Source: Verrucomicrobiaceae bacterium (GTDB taxonomy: Bacteria; Verrucomicrobiota; Verrucomicrobiia; Chthoniobacterales; JAATET01). Taken from it: DNA of 45,227 bases. The position numbers and the translations under genes were made by a program. The DNA lies in the NCBI GenBank assembly GCA_027488755.1, contig JAIYAZ010000134.1, positions 1 through 45,227 on the forward strand, read 5' to 3'. Positions 24,574 to 32,202 of this stretch are shown here, piece by piece. The notes beneath the pieces were generated by a model, which worked only from the letters and a program-made list of their open reading frames with translations, did no database searches and had not been told where the DNA came from. Position 1 is the stretch's first letter. Every line of letters starts with the position of its first letter.

Positions 24574-25437
24574 TTACGGGGAAGGTTTCGCGGCGGGCGG
24601 GGCCGGGGCGGCGAGCGCGTAATCGAGCGCGGCCTCGATATCTATCTTCTGCACCCGGGCGATCAAGGCGGGATCGCTCAACGCCGAGACCATCCCGCGG
24701 TTGCCAAGCAGTCCGGCCAGGCTCTGGCTGCGCACCGCCTCGTAGGCGTTGGGATCACTCGTGATCGCGGCGAGTTTGGGATCGGCCAGCAACTGCTGGA
24801 TCGGCGGATAGGAAAGCAGCCGCGGCAACGCCGCCGGGTCCGCGCTCACGCGGCCCAGCTTTTCGCCGATGCGGTAATATTCCGCGGGCACAATATCGAG
24901 GGCCACGACCTGCGCAGCCGGCCCGCCCGCCTCGATCGAGCGCTTCATTTTCACCAGCGCCACGCCCGCGCTCCCCGGCACCACCATCGCGTCCTTCCCA
25001 GCCTCCAGCATCCCCTCGTAAAAACCACCCATTCCGCGCACGAACGACAACGCCGCCCACACGATCGTCAACCCGATGAACGCCCCGATCAACCCGCCGC
25101 CCCCGCCGAAAAATAGCCGCAACAGCGCCGAAGGCTGCTGCGCCGTGCGCTTGAACAAGAGCGCGCTGATGATCCACGCCAGCGCGTAAATCGCCAACGC
25201 GATCACCAGCCCCACCGCCAGGGCCACAAACGGCGCCGGCACCGGCAAAAACACCGCCACCAGCGGAGCCACCACGCCGCCCACCGCCAAGCCGACAAAG
25301 CCCCCACCCAGCAGCGCCACCAGCCGAAACCCCGCCCGCACCACGCCCTCGCGCCACCCGCTCCACACCCCCCAGCCAATGGCCACAAAAACCCCCACAA
25401 GGAAGGCATTCTGCCAAAAGGGAGAAGCGTCAGGCAT
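24574..25437 (-). CDS. CvpA-family membrane protein
   Basis: A 287-residue protein. The N-terminal half has four to five hydrophobic segments with the CvpA layout: FLVGVFVAIGWGVWSGWREG then VRAGFRLVALLGGGFVGLAV, FVALAVGLVIALAIYALAWI, and GGGGGLIGAFIGLTIVWAAL. The soluble C-terminal half (about 150-287) is specific to this protein and contains helices such as YPPIQQLLADPKLAAI. CvpA proteins are linked to colicin V export and envelope integrity; the exact role here is unknown. It lies between aroC and gatB on the minus strand, two bases before gatB, so the two are coupled. Confidence 0.85.
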   Translation of the reverse strand: MPDASPFWQNAFLVGVFVAIGWGVWSGWREGVVRAGFRLVALLGGGFVGLAVGGVVAPLVAVFLPVPAPFVALAVGLVIALAIYALAWIISALLFKRTAQQPSALLRLFFGGGGGLIGAFIGLTIVWAALSFVRGMGGFYEGMLEAGKDAMVVPGSAGVALVKMKRSIEAGGPAAQVVALDIVPAEYYRIGEKLGRVSADPAALPRLLSYPPIQQLLADPKLAAITSDPNAYEAVRSQSLAGLLGNRGMVSALSDPALIARVQKIDIEAALDYALAAPAPPAAKPSP

Positions 25438-25470
25438 GCGCAGGAAAGAATCGTTGAAGATGCATCAAAA

Positions 25471-25519
25471 AACCAATGACCAATGACCAATAACGAATGA
25501 CCAAATGACTATTGACCAA
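25471..25519. repeat. Heptanucleotide tandem array, unit GACCAAT
   Basis: Seven successive 7-base units run from 25471 to 25519 with the consensus GACCAAT (TTGGTCA-type on the other strand). The first three are nearly exact and the later ones degenerate. The array fills the aroC-cvpA gap and runs across the aroC stop codon at 25509-25511. The same heptamer class is known from cyanobacterial STRR elements. Confidence 0.85.
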
Positions 25520-26600
25520 CCGCCCCCTGCGCCCGCTGGCGCAGGGCATGATCACACAGCACCAGCGCCGTCATCGCCTCCACCATCGGCACCGCGCGCG
25601 GCAGTACGCAGGCATCGTGGCGGCCGCGCGCCTTCAGCTCCGCCGCCTCGCCGCCGCTCGTCACCGTCTGCTGCGCGCGGGCAATCGTCGCCGTCGGCTT
25701 GAACGCCACGCGGAACACAATCGGCTCCCCGTTGCTGATCCCGCCCTGCACCCCGCCCGAGCGATTCGTCGCCGTGGCCACCCGCCCGTCCCGCATCTCA
25801 AACGCGTCATTGTGCTCCGAGCCCCGCAAGCGCGTGCCCGCAAACCCCGAGCCGATCTCAAACCCCTTCGTCGCCGGCAGGCTCAGCATCGCCTTCGCCA
25901 GATCCGCGTCCAGCTTGTCAAAAACCGGATCGCCCAGCCCCGCCGGACCGCCCCGCACCACGCAGCCGATCACCCCGCCGATGGAGTCGCCCTCGCTCCG
26001 CACCGCCTTGATGCGCGCGATCATCGCCTCCGCCACCGCCGGCACCGGACACCGCGTCGGGCTCGCCTCCACCTCCGCCGCCGTCACCGTGAGCGGATCC
26101 ACCTCCGCCTCCAGGTCCTGAATCGCGGAAACAAACGCCACGATCTCCAGCGACGGATACAACGCCGCGAGAATCTTCGCCGCTACCGCGCCCGCCGCCA
26201 CGCGCCCGATCGTCTCCCGCGCCGAAGCCCGCCCGCCGCCCGCCACCGCGCGAATCCCATACTTCGCCTCGTAGGTGTAGTCCGCGTGCGACGGCCGATA
26301 CATCGTCTCCATCTCGGAGTAAGCCTCCGAGCGCTGATCCTCGTTCGGCACCAGGATCGAAATCGGCGTGCCCGTGGTGAGCCCGTTCGTCACCCCGCTC
26401 AGGATCCGGCAGGTATCGCTCTCCTTGCGCGGCGTCACGATGTCGCTCTGCCCCGGCCGGCGCCGATCAAGCGCGGGCTGGATGTCCGCCTCCGTGAGCG
26501 GCAACCGCGGCGGACACCCCTCGATGACGACGCCCACGCCACCGCCATGGGATTCCCCCCAAGTCGCGATCCGAAAAACCTGACCAAAAATACTACCCAT
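25509..26600 (-). CDS. aroC: Chorismate synthase
   Basis: A 363-residue enzyme that converts 5-enolpyruvylshikimate 3-phosphate to chorismate using reduced FMN, the last common step of aromatic amino acid synthesis. Family signatures are [20 protein letters not shown] at the N terminus, [39 protein letters not shown] and [13 protein letters not shown]. Length is normal. The last codons and the TAG stop are formed by the heptanucleotide array described separately, so the C terminus ([13 protein letters not shown]) may have been altered by it. It is the first of three minus-strand genes (aroC, cvpA, gatB); the 71-base gap leaves open whether they share a transcript. Confidence 0.97.
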   Translation of the reverse strand: MGSIFGQVFRIATWGESHGGGVGVVIEGCPPRLPLTEADIQPALDRRRPGQSDIVTPRKESDTCRILSGVTNGLTTGTPISILVPNEDQRSEAYSEMETMYRPSHADYTYEAKYGIRAVAGGGRASARETIGRVAAGAVAAKILAALYPSLEIVAFVSAIQDLEAEVDPLTVTAAEVEASPTRCPVPAVAEAMIARIKAVRSEGDSIGGVIGCVVRGGPAGLGDPVFDKLDADLAKAMLSLPATKGFEIGSGFAGTRLRGSEHNDAFEMRDGRVATATNRSGGVQGGISNGEPIVFRVAFKPTATIARAQQTVTSGGEAAELKARGRHDACVLPRAVPMVEAMTALVLCDHALRQRAQGAVGQ

Positions 26601-26930
26601 AATCCGCCAATCCTAGCGCGCTCCCCCGGCGTTGCCAACGCCGGTCATACCGCCGCCCCAATGGAGGGCGCGCGGCCCCGCGCGCCGACTTATCCCCACC
26701 GCGCCCCGCCTTCGTCCCCCCCCGCGCACCAATTCATCAGCTACCCCCGCCCTCGCCCTGAAAAAATCGCCCCGGAACCTCGGCGCGAAACTCGCCAGCT
26801 GGCCCAGGCACACCATCGCGGTGCGCTAAACGCCCCGGCCGGGCGCAAAAGCCCCGTCTCGCCCCGACCTTTGGTTCACCTGGGGACGCGCGACGCCCGT
26901 TGCCAGTATGCAACCCTTAGTCGCTTTCTC
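26601..26930. other. 330-base intergenic region with two GC palindromes
   Basis: No gene is supported here. CCGGCGTTGCCAACGCCGG (26626-26644) is a perfect palindrome with a one-base centre, and GGCGCGCGG (26667-26675) pairs with CCGCGCGCC (26678-26686) across a 2-base centre. Both could be operators or transcript hairpins between the tautomerase gene and aroC, which are both on the minus strand. No T-run follows on either side. The rest is C-rich with no recognised motif. Confidence 0.6.
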
Positions 26931-27134
26931 TCACTTGCCTTCGTCCCGCCGGAAATCATCCGTGAGCATCCCGGCGAATCCCCAGTTCTCCTCCTCGATC
27001 TCCTCGATCACGATGTGGATGTGCTCCGGCTTCTTTCCGAGGTGGGTCACCAGCGAAGCCGTGAAGTCCTCTACGACGCGCTTTTTCTGCTCGCGGGTCG
27101 CCCCCTTGGTGATTTGCAGGTTGATGAAGGGCAT
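26931..27134 (-). CDS. 4-oxalocrotonate tautomerase-family protein
   Basis: A 67-residue protein of the small tautomerase type. Proline follows the initiator methionine (MPFINLQITKGATREQKKRV), as needed for the catalytic amino-terminal Pro1 after Met removal. The spacing to PEHIHIVIEEIEEENWGFAG, the second beta-strand and the W/F-G turn, also fits. The arginine of 4-oxalocrotonate tautomerase at position 11 is not at the same place (Ala, with Arg two residues on), so the substrate is uncertain. Such small enzymes work as hexamers or related oligomers. It lies 12 bases after the upstream unknown gene and is probably co-transcribed with it. Confidence 0.88.
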   Translation of the reverse strand: MPFINLQITKGATREQKKRVVEDFTASLVTHLGKKPEHIHIVIEEIEEENWGFAGMLTDDFRRDEGK

Positions 27135-27146
27135 GTGGGGAAGAGG

Positions 27147-27548
27147 TCAGGCGAAGGTCTGAATGGTCAGGGACTCGATCTGCAGGGAGAAGCGCACCGC
27201 GTGGTAGAAAACCGGGGACGCAAAACCCCGCAGATACAGACTCAGCGGCCGGGAGACGGTGATGTGCGCCGAGGGTTTCATCAGGGCGAATCTCCCCGAA
27301 ACCTTCGACGCCCCGAACTTCAACACCTCCCCGAGAGCGTCTCCGTATGGGAATTCCACCGTGGGCTCGGAGAAAAGGTCAACCCGGTCCAACTCATCCT
27401 TGTTCGAGGGATGTTCGCCAATGGCTTTGATGACCTTCGCGTCATCGCGAGTGACATAGACGAAAGGCTCAAGCGGAAACTCGTTGTCGCCCTTCCGAAA
27501 GACGATCTGGTGAATGTCCGCTTGGATGATGAGTTTGGATGCGAGCAT
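27147..27548 (-). CDS. Hypothetical protein upstream of the tautomerase gene
   Basis: A 133-residue soluble protein starting MLASKLIIQADIHQIVFRKG; an in-frame start seven codons upstream is possible. It is rich in beta-type segments (FPLEPFVYVTRDDAKVIKAI, GRFALMKPSAHITVSRPLSL, AVRFSLQIESLTIQTF). No signal peptide, membrane helix or catalytic motif is recognised. It ends 12 bases before the tautomerase start, which suggests one operon and perhaps a related metabolic role, but nothing in the sequence shows which. Confidence 0.65.
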   Translation of the reverse strand: MLASKLIIQADIHQIVFRKGDNEFPLEPFVYVTRDDAKVIKAIGEHPSNKDELDRVDLFSEPTVEFPYGDALGEVLKFGASKVSGRFALMKPSAHITVSRPLSLYLRGFASPVFYHAVRFSLQIESLTIQTFA

Positions 27549-27766
27549 GGCCTGCCGATGGCGTTGCACTGGGCTATTCGAAATGGATCAGCAAGCTCAA
27601 GCGGTGATCTGAGGAAAATGCTGCCTCATCGGATCAAACCTGACCAATGCGCATCTACGGGTGAGAGCCGGCGGCTTAGCAGAGCCCGATGGCAGCCGAG
27701 CGGAGGACGTCGGAATGTGATCGCGCTCCGCCCCCGCACCCCAGCGAAGCCCGTCGGCCCCGCTTC

Positions 27767-27801
27767 CCCATTTCTGCTTTCCGCTTTCCCATTTCCGCTT
27801 T
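27767..27801. repeat. Heptanucleotide tandem array, unit CCGCTTT/CCCATTT
   Basis: Five 7-base units in exact register: CCCATTT, CTGCTTT, CCGCTTT, CCCATTT and CCGCTTT (35 bp). A degenerate sixth copy, CCGCTTC, precedes it at 27760-27766. The last unit shares bases with the left arm of the hairpin at 27797-27823. Confidence 0.85.
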
Positions 27802-27823
27802 CGCGCGCCCCACGCGCGAAAGC
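27797..27823 (+). promoter_or_regulatory. Perfect 11-bp hairpin upstream of the membrane-protein operon
   Basis: GCTTTCGCGCG (27797-27807) is the exact reverse complement of CGCGCGAAAGC (27813-27823), with the 5-base loop CCCCA. It ends 36 bases before the start at 27860. No T-run follows on the plus strand. It could be an operator, a leader hairpin or a repeat-associated palindrome; the role is unknown. Confidence 0.55.
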
Positions 27824-27859
27824 TGGCCACCCGCCCTGCCGGCCGCTAAATCCCCGGGG

Positions 27860-29386
27860 ATGCTAGACCGCTTTCGTCTCTGGCCCTGGCCGGAAATCCT
27901 CATCCTGCTCATCGCCGCCGCGCTGCGCTTTGCCGCGCTCGACGTGAAGCCGCCGCATTTCGATGAGGGGGTGAACGGCTGGTTCGCCGACCGCATCACC
28001 GAGACCGGCTTCTACGACTACGACCCCACGAACTACCACGGCCCGCTGCACATGTATGCCGTGTTCGCCGCGCAGAAACTCCTCGGCCGCGACATCTCCG
28101 CCCTGCGCCTGCCGTCCGTCCTCGCCAGCCTCATCTGCGTCTGGCTCATGCTCCGCTTCGGCCGGTTTATCGGTCCGACCGCCGCCCGCTGGGCCGCCGC
28201 GGCGATGGCCGTCTCGCCGGCCTGCGTGTTCTACGGCCGCTACTCGATCCACGAATCCGAACTGCTCGCCTTCCTGCTCATCACCACCTGGGGCGTGCTT
28301 GAGCTCTGGCACCACGGCAGCCGCCGCGGGCTCTTTGCCGTCGTCGCCGGCCTCACCGGCATGATCCTCACGAAGGAAACCTACTTCATCCACGCCGGCT
28401 GCCTCGCCCTCGCGATCCCCACCCTCTGGCTCTGGCAAAAACTCGTCCCCTCCCGCCCCGCGTTGCCCGTCGCCCCGCGGCTCTGGAAGGCCCGCGACCT
28501 CCTCGGCGCGGTCGCCGTCGGCGCGGTGCTCATCGTCGCCTTCTACTCCGGGTTTTTCCTGAACTGGCACGGCGTCACCGGCCTCTGGGAAACCTACGCC
28601 GCGTGGTTCAAGACCGGCGTCGAGGCCAACGGCCACGCGAAGACCGACTGCCAGCTCGGCCCGGTGAACTACTACTGGCTCAAGCTCATGGCCCTCTACG
28701 AATGGCCCGCGCTCCTTGGCGTGCTCGCCTGCTTCCGCCTGCTCGGGCCCACGCCTGGCGCGATTCGTTACCTCGCCATCGCCGGGGCCGGCGCCCTCGT
28801 GGCCTACAGCATCATCCCCTACAAGACGCCCTGGCTCATCCTCGTGCTGCTCTGGCCGTTCTTCTTCACCTTCGGCGCGCTCATGCAGGAGTTCGCCCGC
28901 TACGTCTGGGTGCCCATGCTCGGGGCCGCGGCGGTCACCGGATCGATGATGAAATCGATCCAGCTCAACTTCCGCAACTTCGACAACCCTCGGGAGCCCT
29001 ACGTCTACGTGCAGACCTTCGCCGAGATCCGCCGCCTCACCGATCCCCTGCTCGAGCGCGCCCGCCGCGACCCGAACACCTACAACCTCCGCGGCGCCTT
29101 CATCCTCGGCAGCTACTACCCGCTGCCCTGGATGCTCGGGGACTTCCACAACATCGGCTACCACAAGGACACCGCCTGGCCTCCCGATCTCAACCTCGAC
29201 TTCATCGCCGCCGAGGTGGACAAGGCCGACCGCGTCGAAGCCGCCCTGCGCGAACCCTACTACCGCGTGCCCTTCCGCCTCCGCGACGCGCAGGCTGACT
29301 GCGTGGCGTGGTTCCGCGTCTCGGTCTTCCGCGACCAATTCCCCGGCCCAACCGTCGTCGGCCCCGCCGCCACGCCCGCGCCATGA
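27860..29386 (+). CDS. Agl23/TIGR03663-type membrane glycosyltransferase-like protein
   Basis: A 508-residue multispanning membrane protein with about ten hydrophobic segments. The first loop carries HFDEGVNGWFADRITETGFY and DYDPTNYHGPLHMYAVF; the paired acidic residue after the first helix (FDEG) and the D-P-YHGP motif are hallmarks of the TIGR03663 group (annotated as flippase activity-associated Agl23), related to GT-C/PMT enzymes that use lipid-linked sugars. A C-terminal soluble part starts near residue 385 (IRRLTDPLLERARRDPNTYN). Role in cell-surface glycan or protein glycosylation is inferred. The ATG at 27860 begins MLDRFRLWPWPEIL. The stop overlaps the next gene (ATGA at 29383-29386). 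Confidence 0.86.
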   Translation: MLDRFRLWPWPEILILLIAAALRFAALDVKPPHFDEGVNGWFADRITETGFYDYDPTNYHGPLHMYAVFAAQKLLGRDISALRLPSVLASLICVWLMLRFGRFIGPTAARWAAAAMAVSPACVFYGRYSIHESELLAFLLITTWGVLELWHHGSRRGLFAVVAGLTGMILTKETYFIHAGCLALAIPTLWLWQKLVPSRPALPVAPRLWKARDLLGAVAVGAVLIVAFYSGFFLNWHGVTGLWETYAAWFKTGVEANGHAKTDCQLGPVNYYWLKLMALYEWPALLGVLACFRLLGPTPGAIRYLAIAGAGALVAYSIIPYKTPWLILVLLWPFFFTFGALMQEFARYVWVPMLGAAAVTGSMMKSIQLNFRNFDNPREPYVYVQTFAEIRRLTDPLLERARRDPNTYNLRGAFILGSYYPLPWMLGDFHNIGYHKDTAWPPDLNLDFIAAEVDKADRVEAALREPYYRVPFRLRDAQADCVAWFRVSVFRDQFPGPTVVGPAATPAP

Positions 29387-31101
29387 GGATCGCCGTCGGC
29401 CTGCTGACCGCGGCCTTTGCCGCCGTGGCCCTCGGGGTGGCCCTCGCGTTTGCTTTCGGCGGCGTCACCCCCGCCGTCGCCTGGCTCGCGCTGCTCGGCG
29501 GCCTGCTCACCGGCGTCGCCGCCGGCCGGGACTGCCCCGCCTCGGCCGCCGCCTCGCCGCCGCGCCACCCGGTCGAATGGCTCGTGATCGCGACCTTCGC
29601 ACTCGTCTGCTTCCGCGCCTTTTTCTGGCTGCTGTATCCGAAGGGCCCCGACTGGTTCATCCTCTCGCCGAACAACCTCGGCGACCTCTCGCTCCACCTC
29701 GCCTTCATCCAAAACCTCGCCGCCGGCGTCCCGTTCTGGCCCGCCAGCCCCATCCTCACCGGCGAACCGCTCAAATACCCGCTCGCCGCCGACCTCCTCA
29801 ACGCCCTGCTCCTCCGCGTCGGTCTCCCGCTGGAAGCCGGCCTCGTCTGGGTCGCCCTCGGCGGCTCGATCCTCACCGTCATCGCGCTCTGGCGCTGGGG
29901 CGGCGCGTTTGCGCTTGCGGCCTTCCTCTTCGGCGGCGGCCTCGCCGGCTTCGGCTGGCTGCGAGAGGCAGTCGCCACGGGGCACTTCGCCTTTGCCGAT
30001 CTCCAGGGCGAGGCCACGTGGAAGAATCTCTTCCTCGCCCTCTTCGTGACCCAGCGCGGCCTGTTGCTCGCACTGCCCGCCGGGCTCCTCCTGCTCGCGC
30101 ACGCCCGCTCCCGCTGGCTCCGCGGCGAGCCCGGCGTGCTCCCCGGCTGGGCCGCCCTGCTGCTCTACGCCACGATGCCGCTGCACAACGTTCACGCGTT
30201 CCTCTACCTCAGCGTCGCCCTCGCGTTCACCTTCATCTTCGCCCCCGCCCCGGCCCGCTGGCGCTGCCTCGGCTTCGTCGCCGCGGCGGTCGTGCCCGCA
30301 ACCCTCTGCGCGGGACTCGTCACTGGCGGCTTCGCCGTGAGCAAAGGCATTCACTTCCTCCCCGGCTGGATGCAAAACGACGAAAAGGGCGTGCCCGCCT
30401 GGTGGTTCTGGCTGCGGAACTTCGGGCTCTACCTGCCGCTCGGTGCCGCCCTGCTCGGACTCGCCATCCACCGCCGCTCCCGCGAACAGCTCGCCATCGC
30501 CCTGCCCGCGGCGGTCGTTTTCGCCGCCTGCGTGTTTGTTTCGTTCGCCGTCTGGCCCTGGGACAACACGAAACTCCTGCTCTGGTGCTGGCTCGCCGTC
30601 GCCCCCGGCATCTGGACCGAACTCCTCGCCCCGCTGCGCCTCCCCCTCCGCGCCGCCGTCTGCTTCGTGCTCTTTTTCACGGGCGCCGTCTCCCTCGTGG
30701 GCGGACTCGACAACCGCCACGGCTACCGCCTCGCCAGCCTCACCGAAGTCGAGGCCGTCGGCTCCGCCGTGCGCCCGATCCCCGTCACCGCCCGCTTCGC
30801 CGGCGCGCCCGAATTCGCCCATCCGCTGCTCCTCGCCGGCCGCAACCTCGTCGTCGGCTACGACGGCCACCTCTGGAGCCACGGGCTCGACTACGGCGGC
30901 AAAATGGCCGACCTCGAAAACCTCATGCGCGGCGCCCCCGACTGGCGCGAACGGGCCCAGCGCCTCGGCGCGAACTACCTCTACTGGGGCGAAATGGAGG
31001 ACCGCCGCTTCCCGCTTTCGTCGAAGCCGTGGGTCGCCGAATGCCCCGTCGTCGCGCGCGACGCGACCTTCACGATCTACCGCCTCGACCCGCCCCGCTG
31101 A
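29383..31101 (+). CDS. Multispanning membrane protein, possible GT-C-fold partner
   Basis: A 572-residue protein with about eleven hydrophobic segments starting at once (AVGLLTAAFAAVALGVALAF). The loop DWFILSPNNLGDLSLHLAFI followed by TGEPLKYPLAADLLNALLLR has the acidic residue and spacing seen in GT-C-type sugar-lipid-dependent transferases. The soluble end (about 470-572) contains AEFAHPLLL-type and GYDGHLWSHGLDYGGKM segments and finishes LSSKPWVAECPVVARDATFT. No named family is certain. The four-base overlap with the upstream Agl23-like gene means translational coupling, so the two probably work in the same glycan step. Confidence 0.72.
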   Translation: MRIAVGLLTAAFAAVALGVALAFAFGGVTPAVAWLALLGGLLTGVAAGRDCPASAAASPPRHPVEWLVIATFALVCFRAFFWLLYPKGPDWFILSPNNLGDLSLHLAFIQNLAAGVPFWPASPILTGEPLKYPLAADLLNALLLRVGLPLEAGLVWVALGGSILTVIALWRWGGAFALAAFLFGGGLAGFGWLREAVATGHFAFADLQGEATWKNLFLALFVTQRGLLLALPAGLLLLAHARSRWLRGEPGVLPGWAALLLYATMPLHNVHAFLYLSVALAFTFIFAPAPARWRCLGFVAAAVVPATLCAGLVTGGFAVSKGIHFLPGWMQNDEKGVPAWWFWLRNFGLYLPLGAALLGLAIHRRSREQLAIALPAAVVFAACVFVSFAVWPWDNTKLLLWCWLAVAPGIWTELLAPLRLPLRAAVCFVLFFTGAVSLVGGLDNRHGYRLASLTEVEAVGSAVRPIPVTARFAGAPEFAHPLLLAGRNLVVGYDGHLWSHGLDYGGKMADLENLMRGAPDWRERAQRLGANYLYWGEMEDRRFPLSSKPWVAECPVVARDATFTIYRLDPPR

Positions 31102-31114
31102 GCCGGCCCGCCGC

Positions 31115-31642
31115 TCACACCCAGCCCAGCCAGCCGATCAGCCCGGCCACGGCCACGACGACGAGCGGATTCGTTTTCGTGCAGGTGAAAATCACCGTTG
31201 CCACGGCGGTCAACGCCCAGGCCCGGTAGCCGTGATCGGCCGACTTCGCGACGATCACGCCGCTCGCCAGCACGAGCCCGACGGTGAGCGGCGCAAAGCC
31301 CTTCTCCACCGCCTGCCGCCACGGCGCCTCCTTCGACGCATTCCAAAACCGCGCGAGGAAATACACCAACGCCCCCGCCGGCACGAGCATCGCCACCGTG
31401 GCGACCAGCGCCCCCACCCAGCCCGCCGCCGCGTAACCGACCAGCGTCACGATCAAAATACTCGGCCCCGGCGCCGCCTGCGAAATCGCAAACACATCCG
31501 CGAACTGCCGCGAATTCAGCCAGTGGTAGGTCTGCACCGCGTCAAGATGCATCTGCGGCAGCACGGTGTTTCCGCCCCCGATCGACAGCAGCGACAGCGA
31601 GCCGAAGACCGCGAGCAACTGGACCAGCGTGCGTGGACTCAC
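31115..31642 (-). CDS. chrA: Chromate transporter, second half-protein
   Basis: A 175-residue membrane protein with one CHR domain. LLAVFGSLSLLSIGGGNTVL near the N terminus and ISQAAPGPSILIVTLVGYAA are the CHR signatures (FxxxGGGN and APGP). Chromate-ion transporters export chromate or take up sulfate-like anions. It starts with a GTG at 31642 that overlaps the TGA of the partner gene by four bases, so the pair is translated together and should form a heteromeric transporter equivalent to a full-length ChrA. The start is fixed by this overlap and by the position of the first helix. Confidence 0.92.
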   Translation of the reverse strand: MSPRTLVQLLAVFGSLSLLSIGGGNTVLPQMHLDAVQTYHWLNSRQFADVFAISQAAPGPSILIVTLVGYAAAGWVGALVATVAMLVPAGALVYFLARFWNASKEAPWRQAVEKGFAPLTVGLVLASGVIVAKSADHGYRAWALTAVATVIFTCTKTNPLVVVAVAGLIGWLGWV

Positions 31643-32202
31643 GGCGCCACCACCTTCCTCCGCGGCCACGCCCACCACAACGCGAGCGGCCCGCAGATGC
31701 CCAGCGCGACAAACAACGGGAGCCGCACCAGCGCGCTCAGCACAAAAATCGCCACGAAGAGCAGAATCGCGACCGGCCCGCGCAGGCATTTGCGGCCGGT
31801 CTTGATGGCCATCGCGAGCGTCATCGCCACCGCCGCGGCCGTCATCCCCTTCAGCACGCTCTGCATCGCCGGAACCTCGCGGTAGGTGAAATAAAACCAC
31901 CCCAGCGCGAGCACCACGAGCACGGGCACCGTCGTCAGGCCAACCGTCGCGGCGATCGCGCCGGCCACGCCGTGAAACTTCGTGCCCACAAACACCGCCA
32001 GATTCACCTGATTCGCCCCGGGCAGAATCCGGCAAATCGTCAGCGCGCTGAGAAACTCCTCCTCGCTCATCCACCGCCGCTCCACGACCACGACCTCGCG
32101 CGACCACGCCGAAAGCCCGCCGCCAAAACTGGCCAGCGCGATCTTGTTGAACGTCAGGGCCAACTCGATCAGTGAAGGGTTGGCGGCCCCACCCTCACTC
32201 AT
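31639..32202 (-). CDS. chrA: Chromate transporter, first half-protein
   Basis: A 187-residue membrane protein with one CHR domain: LALTFNKIALASFGGGLSAW, then CRILPGANQVNLAVFVGTKF (the PGAN variant of the PGP motif). The remaining helices end in the basic tail WAWPRRKVVAP. It resembles the short-chain, gene-pair form of ChrA, in which two homologous half-proteins of opposite topology assemble. It overlaps the second half-gene by four bases downstream and the phospholipase D-like gene by eight bases upstream, so all three are one tight minus-strand operon. Confidence 0.92.
   Translation of the reverse strand: MSEGGAANPSLIELALTFNKIALASFGGGLSAWSREVVVVERRWMSEEEFLSALTICRILPGANQVNLAVFVGTKFHGVAGAIAATVGLTTVPVLVVLALGWFYFTYREVPAMQSVLKGMTAAAVAMTLAMAIKTGRKCLRGPVAILLFVAIFVLSALVRLPLFVALGICGPLALWWAWPRRKVVAP

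Larger units (their letters stand above)
27549..27859. other. 311-base divergent intergenic region
   Basis: The region lies between the unknown minus-strand gene and the plus-strand membrane-protein operon. It holds the heptanucleotide array at 27767-27801 and the strong hairpin at 27797-27823, annotated separately. The left part (27570-27760) contains only short out-of-frame open stretches; I see no gene, RNA or clear promoter in it. Confidence 0.55.

Noticed and set aside
25512-27866. Plus-strand frame of 784 codons, Arg/Pro/His-rich
   Set aside because: It is antisense to aroC and the tautomerase and spans obvious intergenic sequence; composition is that of a shadow frame.
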